Assembly (NCBI RefSeq): GCF_004762045.1
Contig: NZ_SJOM01000007.1
Span: forward strand, 2,185,534-2,249,533
Direction: 5' to 3'
DNA: 64,000 nt
From: Mycobacterium sp. DL99
GTDB taxonomy: Bacteria > Actinomycetota > Actinomycetes > Mycobacteriales > Mycobacteriaceae
Shown here: positions 8,352 to 16,201 of the stretch, one piece after another
Position numbering within the stretch: the first letter of the stretch is position 1
Layout of the letters: the number at the start of each line of letters is the position of its first letter
The notes under the pieces: generated by a model
Seen by the model: only the letters and a program-made list of their open reading frames with translations
Database searches by the model: none
Told to the model about the DNA's origin: nothing
Program-made: the position numbers and the translations under genes

Positions 8352-9397
8352 GCGAAGTGGTTCTCGACGAACTTGGCTACTACCTGTTGGCCGGCGCCGG
8401 CGGTGAAGGCCCGGCCACGCTGATGGACGAGGCGCGCCGCGGCGAGGAACTCGGCTTCGGTACCGCGTTCATCTCAGAGCGGTGGAACGTCAAGGAAGCA
8501 TCCTCGCTCGTCGGCGCCGCCTGCGCGGTGACCGAACGCATGCAGATCGCGACGGCGGCAACCAATCACAACACCCGCCACCCGCTGATCACCGGGTCAT
8601 GGGCCACCACGATGCACCGGCTGTCACGCGGCCGATTTACCTTGGGCATCGGTCGCGGCGTTGCGGCCATGTACAACGCATTCGGGGTACCCGCGGTGAC
8701 CACCGCGCAGATGGAGGACTTCGCGCAGGTCATGCGCAGACTGTGGCACGGCGAGGTGGTCTTCAACCACGACGGCCCGATCGGCAAGTACCAGGTGCTG
8801 TTTCTCGACCCGGACTTCAACGAGGACATCCGCCTGGCGATCGTGGCCTTCGGACCGAAGACGCTGGCGTTGGGCGGGCGGGAGTTCGATGACGTCATCC
8901 TGCACACCTACTTCACCCCCGAGACGCTGCAACGCGCGGTGAAGACGGTCAAGGAAGCCGCCGAGCAGGCCGGCCGCGACCCCGCCAGCGTGCGGGTCTG
9001 GTCGTGCTTTGCCACCGTGGGCGACCACCTGCCCGAGGAACTGCGGCTCAAGAAGACCGTGGCTCGGCTCGCCACCTACCTGCAGGGCTATGGCGACCTG
9101 CTGGTGGGCACGAACAACTGGGATCCGGCTGTGCTGCAACGCTTCCGGGAAGACGCTGTCGTCACGTCGATTCCGGGCGGTATCGACCACAAGGCGAGTG
9201 CCGAGCAGATCGAACACATCGCGACCCTGATCCCCGACGAGTGGCTGGAACCGTCGGCCACCGGATCGGCACGCCAATGTGTGGACCGCATCCGCAAGGA
9301 GTTCGACTACGGCGCCGACGCGGTGATCATGCACGGTGCCACCCCCGACGAGCTCGAGCCGATCGTCGCCGAGTACCGGGCGACCAAGGTGTCATAA
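8348..9397 (+). CDS. LLM-class F420-dependent oxidoreductase (MSMEG_2249-like)
   Basis: A luciferase-like (beta/alpha)8 barrel of 349 aa. It has GFGTAFISERW near the N-terminus and the cofactor region RLSRGRFTLGIGRGV, and resembles the subfamily named after M. smegmatis MSMEG_2249. Such proteins use coenzyme F420 for hydride transfer to or from alcohols, ketones or unsaturated acyl groups. The start at ATG 8348 (overlapping the previous stop) follows AAGGAG. A second LLM enzyme of a different subfamily is at 11871. Confidence 0.88.
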   Translation: MSEVVLDELGYYLLAGAGGEGPATLMDEARRGEELGFGTAFISERWNVKEASSLVGAACAVTERMQIATAATNHNTRHPLITGSWATTMHRLSRGRFTLGIGRGVAAMYNAFGVPAVTTAQMEDFAQVMRRLWHGEVVFNHDGPIGKYQVLFLDPDFNEDIRLAIVAFGPKTLALGGREFDDVILHTYFTPETLQRAVKTVKEAAEQAGRDPASVRVWSCFATVGDHLPEELRLKKTVARLATYLQGYGDLLVGTNNWDPAVLQRFREDAVVTSIPGGIDHKASAEQIEHIATLIPDEWLEPSATGSARQCVDRIRKEFDYGADAVIMHGATPDELEPIVAEYRATKVS

Positions 9398-9535
9398 CGC
9401 TACTGCTCCCGCGGCAGCGTCCGGCTTTTGAAAAATTCTGCGCGGCGATCTCACGTTTCGTCGTTCCCGTCCGTCTACGTGGGCAGGTACCTGATTCGGG
9501 GACCTCTCGGAATCTGATGGAAGGACGGATGAGCA

Positions 9536-9982
9536 ATGTCGATTGAGGAGAATAAAGCGGTCGTCGGTCGTTGGTTCACTGAGTTCTGGGGTCGGGACTT
9601 CAACCCGGAGGTCATCGACGAACTCGCTGCGCCGGACATCCGATTCGAGTACTCGATGCATGCACCGTGCCGCGGGCGCGATGAGGTCCGCGCATTTGCG
9701 ACCAAGTTCCGCGCCGCCTTCCCTGATTTGGCGTTCGGCGGTACCGCTGATCTGATCGCCGAAGGCGACTATGTGGTGGGACAGTGGATCGGCGGCGGCG
9801 CCCAAACTGGTGACGCGTTCGATGACATCCCGGTGGGGTCCTTGCCGGCGGGAACCGGCAAGGCGATGCGGTTTTCCGGGACCAGTGTTCTGAAGGTCGT
9901 CGACGGCCTGATTGTCGAAGAGATCGGTCTTGATGACGGTGTGACCGCCCTCAAACAGCTGGGTCTGATCCCGCAGGCCTAG
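9536..9982 (+). CDS. SnoaL-like ester cyclase-type protein
   Basis: A 148-aa SnoaL-like protein (NKAVVGRWFTEFWGRDF, then RGRDEVRAFATKFRAAFPDL, typical of the ester-cyclase branch). It lies 138 bp after the LLM gene, which is enough for a separate promoter, and has GGAAGG some 15 bp before the ATG. It is followed by a strong hairpin at 10062-10100. Exact reaction unknown. Confidence 0.8.
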   Translation: MSIEENKAVVGRWFTEFWGRDFNPEVIDELAAPDIRFEYSMHAPCRGRDEVRAFATKFRAAFPDLAFGGTADLIAEGDYVVGQWIGGGAQTGDAFDDIPVGSLPAGTGKAMRFSGTSVLKVVDGLIVEEIGLDDGVTALKQLGLIPQA

Positions 9983-10061
9983 CGAGGCGGTCGTATCCGA
10001 CGCCTGATACCCGAATGCTCAACGGATCACGGCCACAAGCAATCTGGTCAGGCGTTCGAGC

Positions 10062-10100
10062 GAGGTGGGCTGCTGGGTGCGACACCCAGCAGCCCACCTC
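10062..10100. terminator. Bidirectional hairpin terminator
   Basis: A perfect 18-bp stem (10062-10079 with 10083-10100) encloses a CGA loop, between the convergent SnoaL gene (ends 9982) and carboxyltransferase gene (ends 10235). There is no U-run, as is common in mycobacteria. The 65-codon frame at 10015-10212 that spans it is not credible as a gene. Confidence 0.8.
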
Positions 10101-10234
10101 AATCGCCGCATCGCGACTCGCCGCCATCCCCGAGGTTCAGTACCGCTCACCTGACATCGACCGCGCCCAGCAGGAGCTGGAATCACTCGACGATCAGGTG
10201 CTGGCGTCCTGAGACGCCGCGGCGCGGTGGAGGG

Positions 10235-11731
10235 CTAGGGCGTGATCACGGTGCGCGACACTGGTTCGGCGACCGCCTGGCGGCTGAAGATGCCGTGCTG
10301 CAGCGTCGTCAGCAGGGCGTTGCGGGTTTCTTCGGGGGAGATCAGCTCGTCGAAACCGAGGTGACCCGCCGACCGGAAGGACGCCTCCAGCTCCATCCGC
10401 TTGAGCACCTCGGTGTAGTCCTCGCCGGCGTGGGTGGCGGCGCTGAGTGCGGCCGCGCCCATCGCGCCCATCGTGGCTCCGGGATAGGCGAATGTCGCCA
10501 CCTGATCGTCAAACCCCAGTAGCGACATCACCATTGACCCGAACCCGAAGGCCTTGCGCAACGTCACGTGCAATTTGAGAGTGGTGGCGGCGGTCTGGGC
10601 GGCGAACATGCGTGCCCCACTGCGCAGCACGCCGCTGCGTTCGGATTGGCTGCCCGGCAGCATTCCGGGATTGTCGGCAAGGAAAACTATCGGCAGATGG
10701 AACGAGTCGGCCACGGTGATGAAATGCGCTGCCTTGTCGGCGGCGTCGGCATCGATCGAACCGGCCATCACCTGTGGCTGGTTGGCCACCACCGCGACCG
10801 GATAGCCGCCCAGATGAGCTAGCGCACAGATGATCGCGCGACCGAACTTGGGTTGCACCTCGAACCAGTCGGGCCGGTCGAAGATCTCGTCGATCACCGC
10901 GCGGATGTCGTAGATCTGGCGGTTGTCGCGGGACACGATGTCGAGAATTTCCGGGGTGAGTCTCGGGTCTGCGGTGTCGTCGGCAAGCCGGGTCGGCGGA
11001 TACGACCATGCGCTGGACGGGAAGTAGGAGAGGTAGCGCCGGATGTCGTCGATGACCGTCTCGTCGTCCTCGGCGTAGTTGTGAATGACGCCGCTGGCCA
11101 ATGCCACGTTCGGGCCGCCCAGATCCTCCTTCGAAATATCCTCTCCGGTCGACTCTTTCACCACCGGCGGGCCGGCAGTGAAGATCGCTCCCTGACGGCT
11201 CATGATGCTGAAGTCGCACACCGGGGCCACCAGGGCACCGTGGCCGGCAGACGGGCCGAGGATCGCCGATACCGTGGGCACCTTTCCCGAACATCTCGCC
11301 TGGGCGATCAGATCGGTCGGCGTGCGCCCGTAGTGCTCACCGCTGGGGCGAAAACCTGCGCCCTCCAACAGCATCACGAGCGGAATCTTGTTGCGAAGCG
11401 CCAACTCGGCGAGCCGGTACCGCTTGGCGTTGCCGCCCGGGCCGATACTGCCGGCCAGGGTGGTGAAATCCTCGGCGCCCACCATCACCGGTGTGCCGTC
11501 GATACGGCCCGCCCCCGCGACGAGGCCATCGGCGGCGATGTCGCCGCCGACCAGCGTCCCGAACTCCTGAAAGGTGCCGGGATCCAGCAGGCGCGCGATC
11601 CGCGCACGGGCGTCGAGCTTGCCCTTGGCGTGGTGCTTGGTCAACCGATCGGGACCGCCCATGCCATGGGTGTGTTCACGCCGACGAGCAAGGTCCTCGA
11701 GAGTTTCCTTCCACTCCGGGTCGTTCGTCAT
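10235..11731 (-). CDS. Acyl-CoA carboxylase, carboxyltransferase (beta) subunit
   Basis: A carboxyltransferase of 498 aa with two crotonase-like halves. Recognisable parts are the N-terminal GGPDRLTKHHAKGKLDARARI, the first oxyanion region (GPSAGHGALVAPVCD) and the second (ATMGAMGAAALSAA). It transfers CO2 from biotin to an acyl-CoA. No biotin-carrying alpha subunit is nearby, so it must borrow one or act as a decarboxylase-like variant. The ATG at 11731 follows AAAGGACGG. It diverges from the LLM/P450 operon across a region holding motif site 5, which suggests co-regulation with the catabolic genes. Confidence 0.9.
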   Translation of the reverse strand: MTNDPEWKETLEDLARRREHTHGMGGPDRLTKHHAKGKLDARARIARLLDPGTFQEFGTLVGGDIAADGLVAGAGRIDGTPVMVGAEDFTTLAGSIGPGGNAKRYRLAELALRNKIPLVMLLEGAGFRPSGEHYGRTPTDLIAQARCSGKVPTVSAILGPSAGHGALVAPVCDFSIMSRQGAIFTAGPPVVKESTGEDISKEDLGGPNVALASGVIHNYAEDDETVIDDIRRYLSYFPSSAWSYPPTRLADDTADPRLTPEILDIVSRDNRQIYDIRAVIDEIFDRPDWFEVQPKFGRAIICALAHLGGYPVAVVANQPQVMAGSIDADAADKAAHFITVADSFHLPIVFLADNPGMLPGSQSERSGVLRSGARMFAAQTAATTLKLHVTLRKAFGFGSMVMSLLGFDDQVATFAYPGATMGAMGAAALSAATHAGEDYTEVLKRMELEASFRSAGHLGFDELISPEETRNALLTTLQHGIFSRQAVAEPVSRTVITP

Positions 11732-11783
11732 GCCGCCGTCCTTTTGTCGAGCGTTCGCGCTTGGGTGCACAAGCCTACCGCCG

Positions 11784-11813
11784 TTGACCATACTGAATTG
11801 CTTACTGTAGCGT
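11784..11813 (+). promoter_or_regulatory. Shared operator/promoter motif, site 5 (LLM/P450 operon)
   Basis: It reads TACTGAATTGCTTACTGTAGCG between a possible -35 (TTGACC, 11784-11789) and a possible -10 (TAGCGT, 11808-11813) spaced by 18 bp, exactly the layout of site 2. It sits between the divergent carboxyltransferase and LLM genes. Confidence 0.55.
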
Positions 11814-11870
11814 CGATCAGGTGGTCGCTTTGCACATGGTGAAACACGCTGGCAAAGGAATGCGTCGCCG

Positions 11871-12926
11871 ATGAGTGACCCCGTTCCGCGCGTTGTCAAA
11901 GTCGACCGAGGCGTCCCCAGCCGGTTGGCCGATGTCCCGGACATCGCCCGTGAGCTCGAGGCGAGCGGTTACGACGGGTGCTGGACGGGCGAGATCAACC
12001 ACGACCCGTTCCTGCCCTTGGCGATCGCGGCCGAACACACCGAGCGGATCCAGATCGGCACCAGCATCGCGGTGGCCTTCGCGCGCAATCCGATGAGCAT
12101 GGCCCAGTTGGGTTGGGATCTGCAGACCTATTCGGGAGGACGTTTCATTCTCGGATTGGGCACCCAGATCCAGCCGCACATCGAGAGGCGGTTCAGCATG
12201 CCGTGGAGTCATCCGGCCCGCCGCATGCGAGAGTACATCGAAGCGCTGCATGCGATTTGGGGCTGCTGGCGCGATGGCACCAAGCTGCGGTTCGAGGGGG
12301 AGTTCTACACCCACAAGATCATGACTCCGATGTTCACCCCGGAGCCGTCGACGCTGCCGTTTCCGAAGGTGTTCCTGGCCGCGGTGGGTGAACTGATGAC
12401 CGAGGTGTGCGGTGAGGTGGCCGACGGGCTGCTGGCCCATGCGTTCACCACCCGGCGATATCTGGACGAGGTGACCACGGTCGCGCTGCAGCGGGGCATG
12501 GACCGCAGCGGGCGCGACCGTGACGACTTCGAATTGTCCTGCCCGGTCTTCCTGGTCACCGGTGCCGACGAACAGGAGATGGCCGCGGCGTCGGTCGCAA
12601 CCCGCAAACAGCTCGCGTTCTACGGCTCGACACCGGCCTACCGCAAAGTCCTGGAGCTGCACGGCTGGGGCGATCTGCATACCGACCTGCACCGGCTGTC
12701 GCTCGCCGGGGAGTGGGACGCGATGGGCGAGCTCATCGACGACGAAGTGCTCGGCACCTTCGCCGTGGTCGCCCCGATCCCAGAGCTTGCCGTGGCATTG
12801 CGGCGCCGTTGTGACGGCGTCATCGACCGCGTGCTTCCAGGCTTTCCCGCCGCTGTATCCCCGGAAACCGTGAACGCGGTGTTGCAGGAGTTTCGCGAAT
12901 GCCCGCCAGTGAGGAGCAACGTATGA
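11871..12926 (+). CDS. LLM-class F420-dependent oxidoreductase (MSMEG_2256-like)
   Basis: A 351-aa luciferase-like barrel. ELEASGYDGCWTGEINHDPF at the start and TYSGGRFILGLGTQIQPHIE in the cofactor region match the subfamily named after MSMEG_2256. Together with the MSMEG_2249-type protein at 8348 this suggests that a related cluster exists near MSMEG_2249-2256 of M. smegmatis (from memory of family names). The ATG is preceded by GGCAAAGGAATG. The stop overlaps the start of the next P450 gene (ATGA). Probably an alcohol/ketone or enoyl redox step. Confidence 0.88.
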   Translation: MSDPVPRVVKVDRGVPSRLADVPDIARELEASGYDGCWTGEINHDPFLPLAIAAEHTERIQIGTSIAVAFARNPMSMAQLGWDLQTYSGGRFILGLGTQIQPHIERRFSMPWSHPARRMREYIEALHAIWGCWRDGTKLRFEGEFYTHKIMTPMFTPEPSTLPFPKVFLAAVGELMTEVCGEVADGLLAHAFTTRRYLDEVTTVALQRGMDRSGRDRDDFELSCPVFLVTGADEQEMAAASVATRKQLAFYGSTPAYRKVLELHGWGDLHTDLHRLSLAGEWDAMGELIDDEVLGTFAVVAPIPELAVALRRRCDGVIDRVLPGFPAAVSPETVNAVLQEFRECPPVRSNV

Positions 12927-14158
12927 CCGTCCGCACGATCGACGATGTCGCCAAGATGTTCGCCAACCCGTCGGCCTATACCGACGAGGCGACAATCCAT
13001 GCGGACCTGGCCCACCTGCGGGCCAACGCCCCGGTTTCCTGGGTCGAGGTGCCCGAGTATGCCCCGTTCTGGGCGATCACCAAGCACGCAGACATCATGG
13101 AGATCGAGCGTGCCAACGACATCTTCACCAACTCTCCCCGCCCGGTACTGGTCACCCGCGAGGGTGACGAGCAGCAGGCCGCCATCGGAATCCGGACGCT
13201 GATCCACACGGACGACCCTCTGCACCGCGACCTGCGGGCCATCGGTGCCAACTGGTTTCGGCCAAAGGCCATGCGCGCGTTGAAGGATCGCGCCGATGAA
13301 CTGGCCAAGCAGTTCGTCGACAGAATGGTCGATGAGGGGCCGGAATGCGATTTCGTGCAGCAGGTCGCCGTGAACTATCCGCTGTACATGATCATGACGC
13401 TGCTCGGTGTGCCCGAGTCCGACTTTGCGTTCATGCTCAAGCTCACCCAGGAGCTGTTCGGCAGCGACGACGACGAGTTCAAGCGCGGCACCAGCATGGA
13501 AGAGCAGGGCATGGCGCTGCTCGAGATGTTTCAGTACTTCACCGAACTGACTGCCTCGCGTCGGGCGAATCCGACCGACGACTTGGCTTCGACGATCGCC
13601 AACGCCACCCTGGATGGGGAGCCGCTGTCCGATATCGACACGGTTTCCTATTACGCGATCATCGCCGCGGCCGGCCATGACACCAGCAGTGCCAGCATTT
13701 CTGGCGGCATGCACGCGCTGCTGCAGAATCCCGACCAACTGGCCCGGCTGCAGAATGACATGAGTCTGATGCCGCTGGCGGTCGAGGAGATGGTCCGGTG
13801 GTCGACACCGGTCAAGGAGTTCATGCGTACCGCGCAACAGGACTACGAGATTCGCGGTGTACGCGTTGCGAAGGGCGAGTCGGTGCTGCTGTCCTATGTC
13901 TCGGGTAACCGCGACGAGGATGTCTTCGTCGATCCGTTCCGCTTCGACGTCGGTCGAGATCCCAACAGACACATCTCGTTCGGCTACGGTGTGCATTTCT
14001 GCCTCGGTGCCGCACTGGCCCGGATGGAGATCAACAGCTTCTTCTCCGAGCTGCTACCGCGGTTGCGCTCCGCAGAGCTCACCGGCGCACCGCAGCACAT
14101 GGCCACTACGTTCGTCGGCGGGCTCAAGCACCTGCCCGTGCGCTACTCGCTGCGGTAG
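12923..14158 (+). CDS. Cytochrome P450
   Basis: A second soluble P450 of the cluster, 411 aa. The I-helix reads AAAGHDTSSAS, ExxR lies in EEMVRWSTP, and the haem loop is FGYGVHFCLG with C360 as thiolate. The N-terminus (VEVPEYAPFWAITKHADIME) is like that of mycobacterial P450s acting on steroid or terpenoid side chains, but the CYP family is not certain. The ATG at 12923 overlaps the LLM stop and follows GTGAGGAG. Two different P450s plus a Rieske oxygenase imply several hydroxylations of one hydrophobic skeleton. Confidence 0.93.
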   Translation: MTVRTIDDVAKMFANPSAYTDEATIHADLAHLRANAPVSWVEVPEYAPFWAITKHADIMEIERANDIFTNSPRPVLVTREGDEQQAAIGIRTLIHTDDPLHRDLRAIGANWFRPKAMRALKDRADELAKQFVDRMVDEGPECDFVQQVAVNYPLYMIMTLLGVPESDFAFMLKLTQELFGSDDDEFKRGTSMEEQGMALLEMFQYFTELTASRRANPTDDLASTIANATLDGEPLSDIDTVSYYAIIAAAGHDTSSASISGGMHALLQNPDQLARLQNDMSLMPLAVEEMVRWSTPVKEFMRTAQQDYEIRGVRVAKGESVLLSYVSGNRDEDVFVDPFRFDVGRDPNRHISFGYGVHFCLGAALARMEINSFFSELLPRLRSAELTGAPQHMATTFVGGLKHLPVRYSLR

Positions 14159-14169
14159 GGCGCCGAGCA

Positions 14170-14541
14170 TCACTCGGCTCTGCGATGGGCGATCTGAAAG
14201 AGATTGCCCTGTGGGTCGGCCACCATGGCACGCCGGTCGCCGTACGGGGTGTCGCGCGGCGTTTCGATGCTCGTCGCGCCGGCGGTGAGGGCCCGCTGAT
14301 AGGCGCGGTCGGCGTCGTCGACGTAGATGTAGAGGAAGGCGGGGAACAGCCCGCGCTCGCCGACCGAGGTGACCATGACCAGTGAATCGCCGATGCGCAT
14401 CTCGGCAGGGCGATCAGGATGGACGTCGCCGGTGGCACCGAAGACTGTCCGCAGGAAATTCACCGCTACCGCGACATCGCCGACAACCATGCGGGGCGTG
14501 ACCGTGTGGTACCCCGGGGGTGGATCGAGCATGCGATGCAC
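14170..14541 (-). CDS. VOC/glyoxalase-family protein
   Basis: A 123-aa vicinal-oxygen-chelate protein of the PhnB/glyoxalase type: VTPRMVVGDVAVAVNFLRTVF at the start and MVADPQGNLFQIAHR at the end. The family covers dioxygenases, isomerases and binding proteins; metal ligands cannot be assigned safely. The ATG at 14541 follows AGGAGGG; ATG 14532 is an alternative. It is convergent with the P450 gene (11 bp apart) and downstream of the amidohydrolase on the same strand, so it may be the last gene of that operon. Confidence 0.8.
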   Translation of the reverse strand: MHRMLDPPPGYHTVTPRMVVGDVAVAVNFLRTVFGATGDVHPDRPAEMRIGDSLVMVTSVGERGLFPAFLYIYVDDADRAYQRALTAGATSIETPRDTPYGDRRAMVADPQGNLFQIAHRRAE

Positions 14542-14619
14542 CTTCCCTCCTGACCCTCGTGGGAACCACTTGGCGGGTCAGTAGGAAAGGTACGCCTCGC
14601 GGGTCGGACCCGGTGTCGA

Positions 14620-15906
14620 CTAGCTCGACCCCGAGTTCCCCCGCGCCGCGGCGTGCAGCGCGTCACCGCGGGTGCCCTGCTCGTGGTGGCTCAGCGCCTG
14701 GATCGAAACATCATGACCCTCAGCGGCTTTGCGCAGCGCGCCAACCGTCGCCTGATCGCGCGAGATGTGCGTGAACGGGTCGAACGAGTACCAGCGCATG
14801 GCGTTCTCGTGAGTCATCTTGTTGATCTCGTCATCGGGCACGTTGTTCTCGGTCAACACGTCCCACAGCTCCTCGGGGGCGCCCGGCCACATCGAGTCGC
14901 TGTGCGGGTAGTCGGCCTCCCAGCTGATGTTGTCGACGCCGATCCTGTCGCGCAACGCGACGCCGACCGGATCGGAGATGAAGCAGGTCAGGAAGTGCTC
15001 ACGGAACACCTCGCTGGGCAGCTTGCCGCCGAAATTCTGGTGCGTCCAGGTCGAGTGCATCTCATAGGTGCGGTCGACGCGCTCCAGGAAGTACGGAATC
15101 CAGCCCGTCCCGCCCTCGGACAGCCCGATCTTGAGATCCGGGTAATCCTTGATGGGCTTGGACCACAACAGATCCGCGGCGGCCTGCACGATGTTCATCG
15201 GCTGCAGGGTGATCATCACGTCCAGCGGCGCGTCCGGGGCGGTGATGGCCAGCTTGCCCGACGATCCGATGTGCACATTGAGCACGGTGTCGGTGTCGCA
15301 CAACGCCTTCCACAGCGGGGTCCAGTAGTCGTCGTGGAAACTTGGGTAACCCATCGCGGCGGGGTTTTCGGTGAACGTCAGCGCGTGCACACCCTTCTTC
15401 GACACCCGGCGGACCTCGGCGGCGCACGCCTCGGCGTCCCAGATCACCGGAAGTGCCATCGGGATGAACCGGGCCGGGTAGGCGCCACACCATTCGTCGA
15501 TGTGCCAGTCGTTGTAGGCCTGGACCAGGGCCAGGGAGAACTCGGGATCCTCGGTGGCGAACAGGCGGCCGGCGAAACCGGGGAAGGACGGGAAGCAGAT
15601 CGAGCCGAGGATGCCGCCGGCGTTCATGTCCTTGACCCGCTCGTCGACGTTGTAGCAGCCCTTGCGGATCTCGTCGAGGCCCTGTGGCTCCAGGCCGTAC
15701 TCCTCCTTGGGCCGGCCGGCGACCGCATTCAACGCGACGTTGGGGATGACGATGTCGCGGAACTGCCAGGTGTCGCTGCCGTCGGGATTGTGCACCAGAC
15801 GCGGCGCCTCATCGGCGTATTTCTTCGGCAGGTGGTTCTTGAACATGTCAGGCGGTTCGACGATGTGATCGTCCACGCTGATCAGGATCATGTCGTCTTT
15901 GTTCAC
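14620..15906 (-). CDS. Amidohydrolase-family (ACMSD-like) metal-dependent hydrolase/decarboxylase
   Basis: A TIM-barrel amidohydrolase of 428 aa of the amidohydrolase_2 type. The N-terminal metal motif is VDDHIVEP (D-D-H rather than H-x-H), a later His lies in VHIGSSG, and the C-terminal Asp in WEADYPHSDS. Relatives decarboxylate or hydrolyse carboxylated rings and CoA-linked ring intermediates and are common in mycobacterial sterol and terpenoid clusters. The first in-frame start is GTG 15906, preceded by TGGAGCG; ATG 15891 is an alternative. Motif site 6 is about 20-30 bp upstream on the coding strand. Confidence 0.87.
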   Translation of the reverse strand: MNKDDMILISVDDHIVEPPDMFKNHLPKKYADEAPRLVHNPDGSDTWQFRDIVIPNVALNAVAGRPKEEYGLEPQGLDEIRKGCYNVDERVKDMNAGGILGSICFPSFPGFAGRLFATEDPEFSLALVQAYNDWHIDEWCGAYPARFIPMALPVIWDAEACAAEVRRVSKKGVHALTFTENPAAMGYPSFHDDYWTPLWKALCDTDTVLNVHIGSSGKLAITAPDAPLDVMITLQPMNIVQAAADLLWSKPIKDYPDLKIGLSEGGTGWIPYFLERVDRTYEMHSTWTHQNFGGKLPSEVFREHFLTCFISDPVGVALRDRIGVDNISWEADYPHSDSMWPGAPEELWDVLTENNVPDDEINKMTHENAMRWYSFDPFTHISRDQATVGALRKAAEGHDVSIQALSHHEQGTRGDALHAAARGNSGSS

Positions 15907-15926
15907 GAACGCGCTCCATTCACGAC

Positions 15927-15949
15927 GGCCTTACCGTATGGACGACAGT
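15927..15949 (-). promoter_or_regulatory. Shared operator/promoter motif, site 6 (amidohydrolase)
   Basis: Read on the minus strand it is ACTGTCGTCCATACGGTA, matching ACTG-N5-C-N-TACNGTA in the same orientation as the gene it precedes. The -10-like hexamer is poor here (TAAGGC). Confidence 0.45.
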
Positions 15950-15997
15950 TTAGCCGGGCGTGACGGCTTCAGGCCAGGCCATCAGCAGATTCGCGGT

Positions 15998-16201
15998 TCA
16001 GCAGCAGCGCGCCCCTGGATTGGCCTCCGTGTTGCGGTGCCGCATTTTCCAATAATCCCGCTCGGACAGCACCGGGTCACCCGGATGGGTGCGCTCCCGA
16101 TGGGCGAGGTAGCGCCGATAGTGGTTGTCGCCCATCAATGTTGACCAGTACCACCCGATGTGGCGTGCGGCCTGGCGTGTGCTCCGGGCAAGGCGTCCCA
16201 C
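15998..16201 (-). CDS. YbdD/YjiX-family small protein
   Basis: A 67-aa protein of the YbdD/YjiX (DUF466) family. WYWSTLMGDNHYRRYLAHRE, then HPGDPVLSERDYW and the C-terminal GARCC end like that of E. coli YbdD. In many bacteria this small protein is encoded directly after cstA and is needed for pyruvate uptake by the CstA-type transporter. The only suitable ATG (16201) lies 67 bp inside cstA, so the two genes overlap in different frames. The length matches E. coli YbdD (about 65 aa). Confidence 0.85.
   Translation of the reverse strand: MGRLARSTRQAARHIGWYWSTLMGDNHYRRYLAHRERTHPGDPVLSERDYWKMRHRNTEANPGARCC

Noticed and set aside
10015..10212. A 65-codon frame after the SnoaL gene
   Set aside because: It runs straight through a perfect 18-bp terminator hairpin, and has no ribosome site or family.
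11732..11944. N-terminal extension of the carboxyltransferase to 11944
   Set aside because: It overlaps the divergent LLM gene and promoter motif; ATG 11731 has a good ribosome site and the family start.
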